Positions 21,690-33,305 of a stretch of 64,000 bases of DNA are shown here, one piece after another (positions within the stretch are counted from its first letter, which is position 1; each line of letters opens with the position of its first letter). Source of the DNA: Hippopus hippopus. Lineage: Eukaryota > Mollusca > Bivalvia > Cardiida > Cardiidae. The notes beneath the pieces were generated by a model. It had not been told where the DNA came from and did not search any database. It saw nothing but the letters and a program-made list of their open reading frames with translations. The translations under genes and the position numbers were made by a program. Location: positions 20,328,456 through 20,392,455 of the forward strand of contig OX328110.1 in the NCBI GenBank assembly GCA_946811185.2. Direction: 5' to 3'.

Positions 21690-21775
21690 CAAAAGGACGG
21701 TATTGATCATGTATCAGACTGCACGTTCTGTGCAGTCTGATACTTGATCTGTGCCGTACACATAAGCTCTTAAAG
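21690..21775. mobile_element. Foldback B2 core
   Basis: 'aaaggacggtattgatc..gtatcagactgcacgttct' and complement. The palindrome is nearly perfect and loop is GTTCT. A possible end 'ttttcagtgctg' lies at 21813. Confidence 0.75.
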
Positions 21776-22175
21776 AGTAAATGGTTTATTGAGAATTGGG
21801 TGTGCTGGTTATTTTCAGTGCTGTCTAGAATTCACAAATATCAGCCTAATTAAGGCAGTAAAGACAAGCTTTCTGCATTATTGACGGAGACATCGTGTCT
21901 CGGTTGTACAGATATTTGTCTTAAAGTCAGTGAATCGTTAAAAATGATGTTTTTTTTTTAAACATAAAAATTTTCTTGTCGGGTAAAGAATTTAACAATT
22001 TATTAAAACGTGAAAAAGACGTTCTTGAGAATAGAAAAAAATCAACAAAATTTATTTATTCGAATACTTGGGAAAGGCCTCAAAACAGACATTTTCCGCC
22101 CCAAAACTATTTGATGAACAATAGCCAAATGCTTGGGAAGGGTATCGAAATAGACTTTGGTCCCCTCCAAAATTA

Positions 22176-22430
22176 TCGGGGCCCTGATACATGCTGACAA
22201 CCAGGTCTAACGCCTTTGCAGGAAAGCTATCACTGCTGAAGTGCTATATAGTTTTCATATGACCAGGCAGGATTTTCGAACCACGCTCATGAACTATCGA
22301 GGGCCTGACCCTGATGCCCACACCAGGTCTCGCACCTCTGAAGGAAAGCCCTTATTAACACTGTTTCATTGCTTTTGTTTGACCCGGCAAGAAATTCGAA
22401 CCACGATCTCCAAGACGAGACGAACAAGCT
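22176..22430. repeat. Two-unit tandem duplication, about 130 bp
   Basis: Unit 1 (about 22176-22295) and unit 2 (about 22299-22428) share 'atcggggccctga', 'accaggtct', 'gaaag' and 'ttcgaaccacg'. The 'ttcgaaccacg' strings read as B-box-like elements on the minus strand, so an old SINE dimer is possible. Confidence 0.55.
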
Positions 22431-22798
22431 CGCCTTATGCCTAATGACCGCAAAGAAGTTTTGCTTGAGTGATAGTGAAAATATTGAATTCATAACAATT
22501 CATCTGAAAAAACGGACTGAACTTCACAAATTTTGTTTGAAATTTCATTTAACGTTGGTAGATCTTGATATTTTCAGGTAATTTCCCTGAAATTTGAAAT
22601 AACTGCAAGATAGTGTCGTCATTGCCTAGGGACAAACGCACCGTCTGAGCACATCTTTGATGTACTTCTTTTCTGTGGGAGAATAGACATTTTGTATTTA
22701 TCAAAATGGAGAAAGCAGACATTTTGTGTCAAGTTCCTGTAATGATATAACATGTTACCACCGACAGAAGACTTGTCGTCTTGAGGTTGATCAATTTT

Positions 22799-22864
22799 AA
22801 AAACACTGTTGCCAAGGGAGAAATTGCTCATAATGAGCAATTTCTACTTTGACAACAATGTTTT
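22799..22864. mobile_element. Family A-like hairpin with altered loop
   Basis: 'aaaacactgttgccaagggagaaattgctca' pairs with its complement. The centre is TGCTCATAATGAGCA, not GGTAACC. The flanking family A arms are barely detectable. Confidence 0.6.
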
Positions 22865-23666
22865 CAACTGTAGTCTTGCATAACATCTCAATTTATACAG
22901 ACTATTCGTATTTTATGAGGATTTAGTAATGTCGTTAAAAGCCTTTTTCATTTGGTTATAAATTGATAATAGAAAAGCGATCAGTGCATATATCTATTGC
23001 TTAATATCAAGGACTAGCATCAAACTCTAGGTGTAAAGTCGAAGACAAGTATTAGAACAGACTAAGTTCAGACGCCTTTAAGCATTAAGAAGGAATACCC
23101 TGAAATTCAGAGTTGGATTAGCTCTTATATTTATCACGTGAATCGAAAGCGGAACTTCCTATCGTTAGACCAAAAAACATAGAAAACAGCGCAAAGCAAG
23201 AATCCCTCTCATCAAAACAAATTGCAATGAAAAATATGAAAACATACTAGTCAGCTGAGCGCCGTTAAAGTAAATTACAAATTCAAGACGTGTTTTAATC
23301 GCACAGATGTATTGATGCTCCGAGGTTTTACTGTGCAATCAATAATTCATTCGGTTTAATTCATCCAAGTTTCTAAGAAATCAAGATTATGACAATGTTA
23401 TGAAATGCTATCTTTTGAGACTACTTCCGATCGGTATTCTTAAGGTTAGCCGTTTGTTCGTGAATCGTCAGTGATTGTTATTAGCGCTTACAGAACGAAG
23501 GATATGGATTCCGGGAAAAGAAAAATGTACTTATAAGCGATAGCGAAATCATTGTGTGAGGGGGAGCTTTTTTAGTAACAATAAGAACCTCGGCCAAATC
23601 GGTTTTTGAATGTTAGGTACCAATTTGGTAATACTAAATTAGGCAATGTCCACGTCACTGCTTTAG

Positions 23667-23669
<3 letters not shown>
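22865..23669. other. Unassigned spacer
   Basis: About 800 bp of AT-rich sequence with no exon-like frame, palindrome or SINE found. Confidence 0.4.

Positions 23670-23727
<58 letters not shown>
23670..23727. repeat. (TC)29 microsatellite
   Basis: Perfect dinucleotide run. The complementary frame gives a meaningless Arg-Glu repeat. Confidence 0.98.
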
Positions 23728-23730
<3 letters not shown>

Positions 23731-23762
23731 GTGCATGACACATTCACAAATCATAGAAATTA

Positions 23763-23922
23763 CATTCTTAGTCTAACTCTCAAGAATTTTCAAAATTTCA
23801 AAGTAACACAATTTCTAATTACCCAGACCAATGGTTCATACTCGTATCATCAGAAATTGAGTTATTTCTCAGTCTAGAACTGGACTAAAAATGCACTTTA
23901 GAGTGGTCGGTGAATACGTATA
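23763..23922. mobile_element. Foldback family E, decayed
   Basis: 'attcttagtctaactctcaagaattttc', 'aaagtaacacaatttctaatt' and the end 'gtggtcggtgaata' are recognisable. Pairing between arms is weak. Confidence 0.65.
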
Positions 23923-24176
23923 GAGATCGGCCATTATGGTTACAGATGTTTTACGCTGAGAGTGGGTGACTTAAGGTATCTTATTTGGATGCTGAAGTTT
24001 AACCTGAAGATTTTATAATGAAGTGAGTCTTTCTCCGCCTATTTAACTGGTATTGAGGTAAGAGTGGAACCTGGAGGACGCAGGTCCAATCACTGGCTTT
24101 GTTTACGCAAAGGTTGTAATGACTTTAACATTTCCACAAGCGCAAGATTAATGTCACTGGTAAAGAAGTGGTTTTT

Positions 24177-24633
24177 ATTTCATGCTTTCCGGTAGGATAT
24201 CGAGAAATAGCAGTGAAAATATTTTTCGATATTCCACGGCTACGACCAGTGAAAATACCGATTTTTATATTCTAATTACGTAGGTAAAATGCGCGTGACT
24301 CACAACCGAGATTGAAATATGACGTCATTTACCTTACATTTCTCGCGCTTGACGTAATATTGTAATGCGTTGCTATGTGGAGGGGGTACGCCACGGGGAA
24401 TAACTGAAAAGAACTGTACTGGATCTTGATAAAGTTTCTCCCAGAAAGGGTTAAAAGCATGAAATAAATAGAATATTTGTATTTTTCAGTGAAAGATCGA
24501 AATTTATTTCATCTCGTGAACACCATCGGTAATATTTTCACTCGTGGCTGCGCCACTCGTGAAAATATTACCGATGACGTTCACTCGATGAAATAAATTT
24601 CGATCTTTCACCGAAAAATACAAATATCCTCTA
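24177..24633 (+). mobile_element. Foldback family F, best copy
   Basis: Left end 'ttatttcatgctttccgg', unique arm with 'gtaatgcgttgctatgtgg' and 'gggtacgccacgg', then a hairpin 24486-24620 whose arms 'gtgaaagatcgaaatttatttcat' and complement enclose a second inner hairpin 'taatattttcactcgtgg'. Confidence 0.8.
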
Positions 24634-24883
24634 TAACTCTATACCAAAGGAAAAAAGAATAAGAGACTCATCACAATTGAAGGTATTTGCAGACAACATG
24701 TACAAAGTTCTTCAAATGCTGGGACATGTCTTCAGAATGGTAGAAAACGTTGTAGAGAAAGAAGAAAATACTGGTTACCAACATTTTTCTCCTTTTCCCA
24801 CAATGTTTTCTAAAGTCTCTTTCCCCCTGGTCACTAAAATTACCCCCGGGTCACTAAAACCCGGAATTATGTGGTAAAGAGTA
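24634..24883 (+). mobile_element. Foldback family A, complete copy
   Basis: Hairpin at 24757-24812. The right arm motif 'ggtcactaaaa' is present twice (24829 and 24849), an early step of the terminal amplification seen at 25438. It abuts the family F element. Confidence 0.8.
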
Positions 24884-25274
24884 AAATGAAAAGTAAATGG
24901 AAAAAGAAAAAAAAAAACAAAAACGAAAAGAATGATTCAACTAGAGCATCACTCATAAGTAACTGCAGTATTTTTGACAAGGCTCTAAACACCAAGAGAA
25001 CACACGAACTACATTTCAGTGATGTCAGTCCTTTGATTCAATTTACTTGAATAAAAGAGGTCAATTATACTGTCACGGAACACGACAGAATGAAAGAAAC
25101 ATAAACCCTTTCCGCATTATGATACTTTTGTAGTTTAATACATCAGAAACTGTTACTTATTGTATCTAGAGACAATTTTGTTATTTGTCACAATAGTTTC
25201 ACGTTTGTCTTAACACTAATTATATATTTCTATAAATTTTATTTCCTGTACCCATAAAGTTCTAGAGATATAGT

Positions 25275-25437
25275 ATCTCTTCAAAAAACTTAGAGACGCC
25301 TTCAAAACGGGGGCATATGTAGACGAAACAAAGTGCAGCTTTTATCATGAAATTTGTTCTTTAAAGCGTCGAAAACACCTGCGGTAAAAGGAGAAAATGC
25401 TGGCAAACAGGATTGTCTCCTTTTTTTCACAATGTTT
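25275..25437 (+). mobile_element. Foldback family A, source of the adjacent array
   Basis: Left arm 'aaacttagagacgccttcaaaac' and hairpin 25384-25436 ('gaaaatgctggcaaacaggattgtctcc', diverged). The right arm continues directly into the 31-bp array. Confidence 0.75.
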
Positions 25438-25925
25438 TTGAAAAGGGTCATCAAAACACGGGATTGTTTGATAAAACGTATAAAAACCCGGGTTTGTTTG
25501 ATAAAGGCGTGTAAAACGCCAAGATTATTTACTAAATGCGTATAAAAATCCAAGGTTGTTTGATAAAGGCGTATAAAAATCCAAGGTTGTTTATTCGAGA
25601 CATATAAAACTCGGGGTTATTTACTAAAGGCGTATAAAAATCCAAGATGGTTTAATAAAGGCGAATATAAACCCTAGGTAGTTAAATAAAGGCGTATGAA
25701 AAACGAAGGTTGTTTAATTGAGGCATATAAAAACCCAGGGTTGTTTAATGAAGGCGTATAAAAACCTGAGGTTGTTTAATAAAGGCGTATAAAAACCCGG
25801 GATGGTTTAATAAAGGCGTATAAAACCCAAGGTTGTTTAATAACGGCGTATAAAAATCCAGTGTTGTTTAAGAAAAAAAGGTGTATAAAAACAAGGGCTC
25901 ATTTAAAAAAGACGTATAAGAATAG
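25438..25925. repeat. 31-bp minisatellite derived from a family A terminus
   Basis: About 15 head-to-tail units of 'aaggcgtataaaaacccg' + 'aggttgtttaata'. The first unit, 'gggtcatcaaaacacggg' + 'attgtttgataaa', is the ordinary right end of family A, so the array grew from the transposon end. Confidence 0.9.
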
Positions 25926-26199
25926 TATCAGGAATTGAGCATGGGGGTAATCCGTTAATTGAATCACGTTCCTGAGATCTCAAACTTCGCTTACCGACTC
26001 GTGGACTCAGTAATGGTCTATCTAGAGAGATTATATAGATAGGAGGGATCCCTGTATCATATCAATGACATGATTTGAGGACAGGATAAATTTGGGTTAG
26101 ATTGTCACCAAAAGTTTCTCCTTTTTAAAGGGGTAGAGTCAGAAATTGTTCATGGGGTTACCACTTAACTATTTCACTGCCTATGTTGCATTGGATAAC

Positions 26200-26245
26200 T
26201 TTTGCGGACGGCGTAGATCAAGATCAGACTGCACAAAACGTGACG
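26200..26245. mobile_element. Foldback family B, half hairpin
   Basis: 'ttttgcggacggcgtagatc' and 'aagatcagactgcac' without a matching second arm. Confidence 0.6.
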
Positions 26246-26435
26246 ATAATCTTTGGCCAGAATCGGCTTCAATTGCAACGAAAGCATACTTTTAGAGTTA
26301 GGACGAATCCATTTAAATGGCAGCAATAGAGTCAATCACGTTATACAGATCTCAAACTTCGCACAGCGACTCACGGGGAGTCATGGCCTAACAATAAGGA
26401 TGATGAGATAGATAGGAGGGAATCCCTCGTTGCGA

Positions 26436-26706
26436 TTGTGCCGTTTCAACATTATCTCACATATGTGGCGGACAACTTCAGCTATACATGTTTGCCATGG
26501 TCTCTTGTGCCATTACTTCGTATAATATTCTCTCAAAGCCACCGGCTGCTTTCCCATATAATTATAGTCGAACTAATGATCAGCGGCGAGAATTCTGTCG
26601 TATTTACCATCACCAATCCTGGAAGAGAAATTGGCGGTAATGGGGAATCGATCCAGTGATCCCTGGTTTCAAGGCGTGTATGTTCCCGACTAAGCTACCG
26701 AGCTCT
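26436..26706 (-). mobile_element. SINE-1, reverse orientation
   Basis: Minus-strand reading: 'gctcggtagcttagtcggg' head at 26684-26703, 'ggatcactggatcgattcc' near the B box, body motif 'gggaaagcagccggtggctttg', and tail 'aatgttgaaacggcacaat' at 26438-26456. Confidence 0.75.
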
Positions 26707-28055
26707 AAATTTTAGAGAGGCAATTCCAAATCACGGAAGAAATAAATTTCGTCCATGTTTATCAAGAAAGCTATAGAAACTAAACTATAGAGACGTTGAC
26801 AGAACGTAAATTACTTTCGACGAATGAGAAATGGGCGATTCTCATTACATTCTGTCTCCCCGGGGAAATATAAAGAAAAATGTTGAAGAACCAGTAATCG
26901 GAAGAGTAATGGCGAAAATGCGTTTCGGTTACGTACTCTCCTCTCTTGATTGAATAGAATATAAACTTTTCATTGAATTTTCAGAATGATGACAAGATCA
27001 AAGCGCTGGTAGCGCTGTGAGTTATTTCGATGCCGTTGAATGACAAAGTTGTAAGTGTTACTTACGACCTTTTATGATCCTTACACATTTGGATCTCCAT
27101 TTCAAGTTCTATCATTCCTTGACAATTTCATCGACATTGAAACCTGCTATGTGTACCAAATCAGGCGCTTAAGAAGCTATAAGTGAATGGTTATTGTAGA
27201 AGTAAGAAAGTTTTTCAAGGTTCCTCAGAACATCACTTTTTTTACTTACGCCATTGTCATTTAAATTATCGCTCCTAATTCAGCATCGACTCTTTCAGTG
27301 CCTAACTGTCCGGACATGAAATCTATTGGACATTTACAAAACTTGGTCGGACGGAAAGCAAAGAAAGATATGTTATCAACAGTATCAGTAACCTGTCTGC
27401 AGCCTTAGCTCAATAATGAAACGTCATTTCTGACGACGTCGAAGGGCGTCCGCCAGTGTCATGAAGTTTCAGATACTTGCGTTGATCTGTAGACAATATC
27501 ATCACGACAAATAGGGATAACTGATTGTCACGCAACTTGACGAATATACGAAGGCAAAAAAAAGAGTTGCAATATATTACAAATATGCTACTCTTACTTT
27601 TTAGCTCTACATCATACGTAAAACAACGCTCTGACAATCATCAAATTTCAATTAAAAGTAAAACATGATAAAGCGAATATTTCTTTTCTGTTTTTTTTTT
27701 GCATTTTGACACCACAATGGCCTATATCTTGCTGTGGTATAAAATTTTCCCCCTAACCAAGTGCACACTTTCGTTTTCATGAGAGTATAATATGAAATAG
27801 AAATTTATGGACGGCTGAAAATATAGTTCACTTTAAGAGGAAAGAAACTGTGATTTGTGTACATAGTGCCAATACAGAAAACATCGTGGGACCGTTTTAC
27901 TAAACTACTAAAATAAGCATCGTAAATCTGAACGTAGGCGTAAAGTTACGAAAATTCTTACGTACAAACTTACGAATTGTTAGTAAAACTGTACCCAGGA
28001 GCGCATGAAAGTATGCATCGGGGACTGTTTCATAACTGAAAAATCGCTGAAACGG
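26707..28055. other. Longest stretch without recognised feature
   Basis: About 1.35 kb with no exon, palindrome, SINE or tandem repeat that I can support. Base composition is like the surroundings. Confidence 0.4.
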
Positions 28056-28057
28056 CA

Positions 28058-28280
28058 TTAACTTTTTATCAAACGATAAAGTGTTGGAGTGGTCCAAAGT
28101 GAAAGCAGTTGCAGACCAAATTTAAATGTGGCTCAAATGTAACAAAATTGTCTTAGAAAGGGTAGAAAACATTGAGGGAAAAGGAGAAAATGCTGGTAAG
28201 CAGCATTTTCTCCTTTTCCCACAATGTTTTCAAAAGGCCTTCTTCTTCAGGATCGTTAAAACTCGGGATGGTTATGGAAA
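28058..28280 (+). mobile_element. Foldback family A, complete copy
   Basis: Near-perfect hairpin 28170-28231, with 'ggtaagc' in place of GGTAACC. Left arm 'tggtccaaagtgaaagcagttgcagacc' and right arm 'ggatcgttaaaactcggga'. Confidence 0.9.
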
Positions 28281-28691
28281 AAAGAAAAAAATATAAATAT
28301 ATAATACTGCAACGCCATTAATTTTACACAAGTAGCTTTTCGTAGGGTGTCTGGAAAAAAAACCAAAACATTTTTGTAAGAGATTTTTTCTTCCCGAGAT
28401 TTTCGTCACTTTAAAATGAAATTCCAAGAACAATTTAAAAATCTTACACCATCAATTTTAAAAGCATTCATCAAATTTCAAGACCGTGTATTGTCTGCAC
28501 TGAAGAGTGTTGAGAAAATGAAAAGTGAACTGACAATCAATAGAACAGGCTCATTCACTGAAATTTATCACCGTCTTAACCAAAATATCTTTCATGAAAC
28601 CGAACAAAGCAAGAAACAATATCTAACTTCTGTGTCAAACGATCTTGATCTACAATGTCCGACACGCCTCCTTGTGGCACGCTGGTCGTGT

Positions 28692-28914
28692 TTAACTCTT
28701 TACCAGACGACAAATTTTTAGCCTTATCCAAATTGGAAGCACTTGCAGGCGGTGAATTAAATGCTTCTCAAACCATGAGCTTTTCTTTGAAAGGGTAAAA
28801 AAAAACACTTTGGGGGGAAAAAGAGAAAAGCTGGTTACCAGTATTTTCACATTCATTTAAAATGTTTTCGAAAGCCTTTTAGGTCCTTAAAGGGGATTGT
28901 TTGGCTGCTTTTAA
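28692..28914 (+). mobile_element. Foldback family A, diverged hairpin
   Basis: Left end 'ttaactctttaccagacgac' is near consensus. The second hairpin arm is degraded ('cagtattttcacattcattta'). Confidence 0.85.
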
Positions 28915-28919
28915 CTCTT

Positions 28920-29130
28920 TCAGAGCCAAAACACATAAATTCATTTTTTCTATGACCAAATGTACAATTCACTAAAACTCGTTAAGAGTTTTTGTTTACA
29001 GGAAATCTCAAAAGAAACAGAATGCGATAATCTAAAATCAGACTGCACGTTTCGTGAATTGTAAACTGGACACTTGCCGTAAAAGGTTTTTACCCACCTA
29101 TGGCGCTGAAAAGGTTTGAGAGTTGAGGAC
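28920..29130. mobile_element. Foldback B2, decayed
   Basis: 'ctttcagagccaaaa' and 'tggcgctgaaaagg' form a B2-type inverted end pair. Internally only 'aaaatcagactgcacgttt' survives of the core. Confidence 0.5.
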
Positions 29131-29619
29131 GGATTCAAATTTCAATTTCGCTGGTTTTTTAATGGCAGAATATGCAAATTAGCACTCGCTCTGTCTGGCA
29201 CGCTAATCCATTTAACCGATAACCAGACGAGTTACACCAAGACAGATAAATGTAAAGGCCAACGTGAACAAAGCTCTAAAAATCTTTAGGATCATATATA
29301 AGTTTGATGAAAGATTTTAAGAAAAAAAAAAAAAAATGATGGTACAAGGAAGAAAAGTAAACGAATACAGGATTTTAGTTATTACATAAAAAAAAAAACA
29401 AGCATCCTGTATCATTTCCTTTTGCATATTTTTATATCTACTGTTTACTAGTTCGTGTTTTGGATCTACAAGTTTAGTTTTGTTTGAAATTTATTCATGC
29501 ACAAGAAGAGAGCTCCGTAGCCTGTACATTGAGAACAGAATAAAAGATTCTTTAGGGAGTAAACCGATTTATTTCCTCATGTATACTGACTGAAAATAAA
29601 TTAAAGCATTCATTGTTAT

Positions 29620-30262
29620 CATCAAACACAGGTATCATTTTAACTTCCCACGTGTTCGCATACATCAAAAGAACTACATGACGTCATTTTTGGCGGAATA
29701 GCGAAGGAAACCAAAACTAGACAACTGTTGTGGTTGGTCTCTCTGCATCGGATTCACGCCTTCATAATTACAAAGCAACTAGAACCAAGTCGCTGATGAG
29801 TCTCATAAGCTAGTTTGTCAGAACACAAACAACAAAAAGAAAGATTGTATTTACGACTAGAGTACCTTCAAAAATAAGTCATGGATTTAAACTTTTTACC
29901 ACTCGGCCCCGACATTTAACCACCCTGAGAAACAGGCCCTTTGAAAACATTTTGAGAAAAAAATGAAAATCAACGACATTGCAGAAACGGCTCGAGTAAC
30001 CATGTCTAGAAACTTTTCATCCCTCTTTCGGTGTAAATATCGAAGAGCTATCTTCTTGTGCATTTAGTTTCCTATTTCAAACCTAATTGCATAAACATGG
30101 GCTCGTGAATGGTATATAGGCTATAGCCTAGGTGATGGTGCGGGATACTTTTCGTTTGTCATTCGTTTAATGTGATAAATAGAATCTCACACGCGTGTTT
30201 CTGTGTTATGATTTTTATCAATTCGTTGACTAAAATGTATTTGACGCTCGCCAAGGCCCGCG
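29620..30262. mobile_element. Element G, rearranged copy
   Basis: 29690-29895 ('tgacgtcattttt', 'ggtctctctgcatcggattcacgc', 'caaaaataagtcatgg') matches 53720-53880 in the same orientation. 30010-30255 ('aaatagaatctcaca', 'cttttcgtttgtcattcg', 'ttgacgctcgcc') matches 53390-53600 in the opposite orientation. A family A half arm (about 29895-29970) lies between. Confidence 0.6.
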
Positions 30263-30499
30263 TTAAAAATTGAAGTTAATTTGTCTTATAAAAATGATAA
30301 TACATAAACACTTATGTTCAAGATCCTCTGTATATTTCTTTAACTTCATGATTGGTGTCGAACTGCGCAGATTTTTCCATTCTCTTTTCCTCCCATTACT
30401 TTTCTCAATTATGTATCTGTTTATCTGTTGTATGTTTGTTTGTCAATTTTTCTTATATCATGTAGTTGATATACCACACAGCCTGGTAACGATTACAAA

Positions 30500-30726
30500 T
30501 GAGACATGCTTTGTGAAAAAGGGGATTAATGCATCCGCAAGAAAGTATCGACCCAGGTTAGCCTGCGCAGTCCGCGCAGGCTGACCTGTGTTTAAACTTT
30601 TTGCTTTTGGTAAATTTTCTGCATATCGAAGGACCATTTTACCTCGTGAGTCAGCCGGTTGTTGGCCAAAATGAAAGTTTATGGATCTATAATTATGGGA
30701 TGACTTGCTCGGTATAACGCACCCTT
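30500..30726 (+). mobile_element. Foldback family C, right end missing
   Basis: Left end 'tgagacatgctttgtg' and an intact hairpin 'gcctgcgcagtccgcgcagg' are present. The element stops after 'acttgctcggtataacgca'. Confidence 0.85.
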
Positions 30727-30771
30727 GGCTTACTCCAAGAATTTGGTTAGTCTATTTAAAGGAACTAACCT

Positions 30772-30889
30772 TTAACTCTTTACCAGACGAAAAAAAATAG
30801 ACGTATTGAAGTAGAGGCTGGCAAGATAGACTTTGTCTCTCAAACTTTAGAAAACATTATGGAAAAAGGAGAAAAGGCTGGTTACGTTT

Positions 30890-30924
<35 letters not shown>

Positions 30925-31006
30925 TATTTTTTTTTTCTCTTTTATTCTATTATTTTTTTTCCATCTTGAAGGTCGTTAAAACACGGGATTGTGTGATAAA
31001 GGGCTA
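30772..31006 (+). mobile_element. Foldback family A interrupted by a microsatellite
   Basis: Both ends (ttaactctttaccagacg and gggattgtgtgataaaggg) are kept. The second hairpin arm after 'ggctggttac' has been replaced by a TTTA run and T-rich sequence. Confidence 0.8.
30887..30925. repeat. (TTTA)n microsatellite
   Basis: About nine TTTA units located exactly at the hairpin centre of the family A element. Confidence 0.95.
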
Positions 31007-31227
31007 AATGGCAAATCGAGAAAATAACATCCCGTCCAAATAAGATTTAGCTCCAGGCAAACGTCCAATTGACTTAAAACAAGTGTGCTGAAATAGTCGA
31101 TAAAGTATTATATGATTTACAGATTTGCAGAAATAGCAGAAAATAATTTATTTTATTGAACCATCGATTGAGATTCATCTTACGGTAACTCGTAGTTATT
31201 GGCATGTCTATCTGTTTTACCATCTTG

Positions 31228-31275
31228 AGAGAAAGAGAGAGAGAGGTTCTGAAATAGAGAGAGAGAGAGAGACAT

Positions 31276-31307
<32 letters not shown>

Positions 31308-31359
31308 GCAGACAGACGGAAGGGGAGAGACAAACAGAAGGGGAGAGACAGACATACAG

Positions 31360-31402
<43 letters not shown>
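31228..31402. repeat. Compound (GA)n/(GACA)n microsatellite
   Basis: GA runs at 31230-31272 and 31364-31401 flank GACA/GACG-type repeats. All open frames across it are low complexity. Confidence 0.97.
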
Positions 31403-31546
31403 ATGAAATTTTGTCGTCTGGTGAAGAATAAATATCGTGTGGAAACAGGCGCAGCTGCGTGTTATAATCATTGCTACTTTTCCCATAACGTCATCGAAAA
31501 CTGTCTTTGCAGGAACCTGAACGATCGTATATGTGGAAATGTTTTT

Positions 31547-31750
31547 TACCCTTGTTCAAAAAGTGAAATGAAACTTTCAATCCGATAGCGAAAATGCTAT
31601 TTTAAACTCATTTTTAAGAAACAAAAAAGAAAAAAATCTCTTTGTCGGACAGTGTAGATCCAAGATCAGACTGCGAGTTCTGTGCGGTCTGATCTTGATC
31701 TACACTGTCCGCAAAAGGTCTAGGTTGTGCTTAGTAGCCCAAGTTTTAAC
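31547..31750 (-). mobile_element. Foldback family B, complete copy
   Basis: Hairpin 31645-31710 and end 'tgtgcttagtagcccaagttttaa'. The opposite end is worn ('acccttgttcaaaaagtg'). Confidence 0.85.
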
Positions 31751-31968
31751 ATGAAAGAATCTAATGTAAAAAATGCCAGTAACTTTAAATGTTTATATGA
31801 GTAACCAAGTCACGTTTCTACTCTACGAGTATTAGTTGGTGTTACGTTTCATCGTGTTAGGTCGATGTGCTTAATAGTCAGGCCCTATTTTCAAGAAACG
31901 TGTAAATTGTGAACGACCAATCAGATCTATATACATTTTCAATCATATCTGTTTTTTCTTCTTATATA

Positions 31969-32230
31969 TGAGCCATGCTCCGTTAAACGGGCGTTTAATG
32001 CATCAGTAAAAAGTTTTGACTCATGTCAGCCTGCGCAGTCCGCGCAGGCTGACATGAGTCACAACTTTTATTTATTAGTAAATTTTCGTCATTCCAAAGG
32101 ACCTCTTTACCTCTGGATTCAGCTGGTTTTTAGAGAAAATGGATTTTATTGGATCCATAATTATGTGACGACTTGCTTGGTATCATGCATCACGGAGATG
32201 CTTTAAGGCCCCCTTTTCAAGAGTATGGCT
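31969..32230 (+). mobile_element. Foldback family C, complete copy
   Basis: Hairpin 'ctcatgtcagcctgcgcag' and complement at about 32022-32058. 'attggatccataattatgtg' half and right end 'cccccttttcaagagtatggct' are present. Confidence 0.85.
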
Positions 32231-32459
32231 TTTTTATCTGTTCAGTCTGGTTTAAGAAAATTAGGCTTCTCTTTTTCTCCCTTTGTAGATTTTTCCCGCG
32301 TATCTTAGTAATTCTTTTTAATACCCCTTTTGTAGGTAAGCACTTCTTTTTCCGATTCAAAAACTTCATGACTGATATGTATAGACAGATGTAACAGTAT
32401 TCATTCAAAAATATCTATCTTAACAAAACAATACACCATGTATGTGTCTGAAAAAAATG

Positions 32460-32505
32460 TCTGGTCTGTTCTGTGCTGTCTGATCTTGATCTACACTTCT
32501 CACAA
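32460..32505. mobile_element. Foldback family B fragment
   Basis: 'gttctgtgctgtctgatcttgatctacact' is one arm of the B hairpin without its partner. Confidence 0.55.
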
Positions 32506-33229
32506 AATACAGTCTAATATTCTGTTACTGTTCTTTATCATCTACAAAAAGCAAATAAAGTTATGCTTATCGCTCGTCGTATTGATCTTTATCTACTGGA
32601 TAAATAGGAATGACAACAAGAAATATTTCAGAAATATTGAAGAAAAAAAAAGACGTTGTAGGACGTACTGGAACATGAATATTGAAAGTCTTTTGTGGGT
32701 CAATATGAAGAGAAATAGTAAAAAGTAACCTCGTCAGCGTTTGCCTGTTTTTATTCATTATTTTGCATCTTGTTGATCAGTGAAATTCTCAATATACGAG
32801 TACATGTTTTTCAAGGTCAGACGTTAAGCCCAGTCATCCTTGAAAAAGGAACAATATCTCTTGAAAATAATGTGCCTCTAAAAGTATGCAAAGATGTAAA
32901 GCTTCAAAATGGTGAAATACCTTTAAAATAGCAAAATGCTAATCCCTATCATAGTCATTTGTTATATTGAGAATTAGGGCCCAAGGCTATCGGTTAGTTA
33001 TGTTATAAATGTGCCCGTAAATAGACCCGCAAAGGCCCTGCCAATAAACATGTAGACATTTTTTACCAATCGCAAATTACTATTTATTAATGAGAACATA
33101 TAATTACCAAGAAATAGGTCAAAAGGCAGCGTATTCAACTTCGCCAAAAAATTTCAAATTACCAGAGCAGTCAAAGAGTTAGTTTGTGCACCGTTCAAGT
33201 CTTTCCATACCATAGACAACACTAGCAGC
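32506..33229. other. Unassigned spacer
   Basis: AT-rich, with no recognised exon or repeat. Open frames of up to 96 codons here show no family features. Confidence 0.35.
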
Positions 33230-33305
33230 TTTTGTGGACAGTGTAGATCAAGATCATACTGCACAGAACGTGCAGTCTGATCTCTGATCTGCACTGTTCA
33301 CCGCT
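33230..33305. mobile_element. Foldback family B hairpin
   Basis: 'acagtgtagatcaagatcatactgcac' pairs with 'gtgcagtctgatctctgatctgcactgt'. Loop AGAAC. No element ends found. Confidence 0.75.

Noticed and set aside
23572..23754. Arg-Glu repeat open frame
   Set aside because: It is the (TC)29 run read on the minus strand.
25438..25925. Regular 31-bp repeats resembling a CRISPR array
   Set aside because: Units are contiguous without unique spacers, derive from a transposon end, and the context is eukaryotic.
28416..28721. Possible third first exon of the glycosyltransferase (open frame ending ...QCPTRLLV)
   Set aside because: No membrane anchor, no GT donor in phase 1 after the CP motif, and the motif itself is a family B remnant ('gatcttgatctacaatgtccg').
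29790..29835. Hammerhead ribozyme core 'ctgatgag'
   Set aside because: The required GAAA after stem II and the third helix cannot be found nearby.
31074..31486. Leu/Ser/Cys-rich minus-strand open frames
   Set aside because: Translations of the (GA)n/(GACA)n microsatellite.
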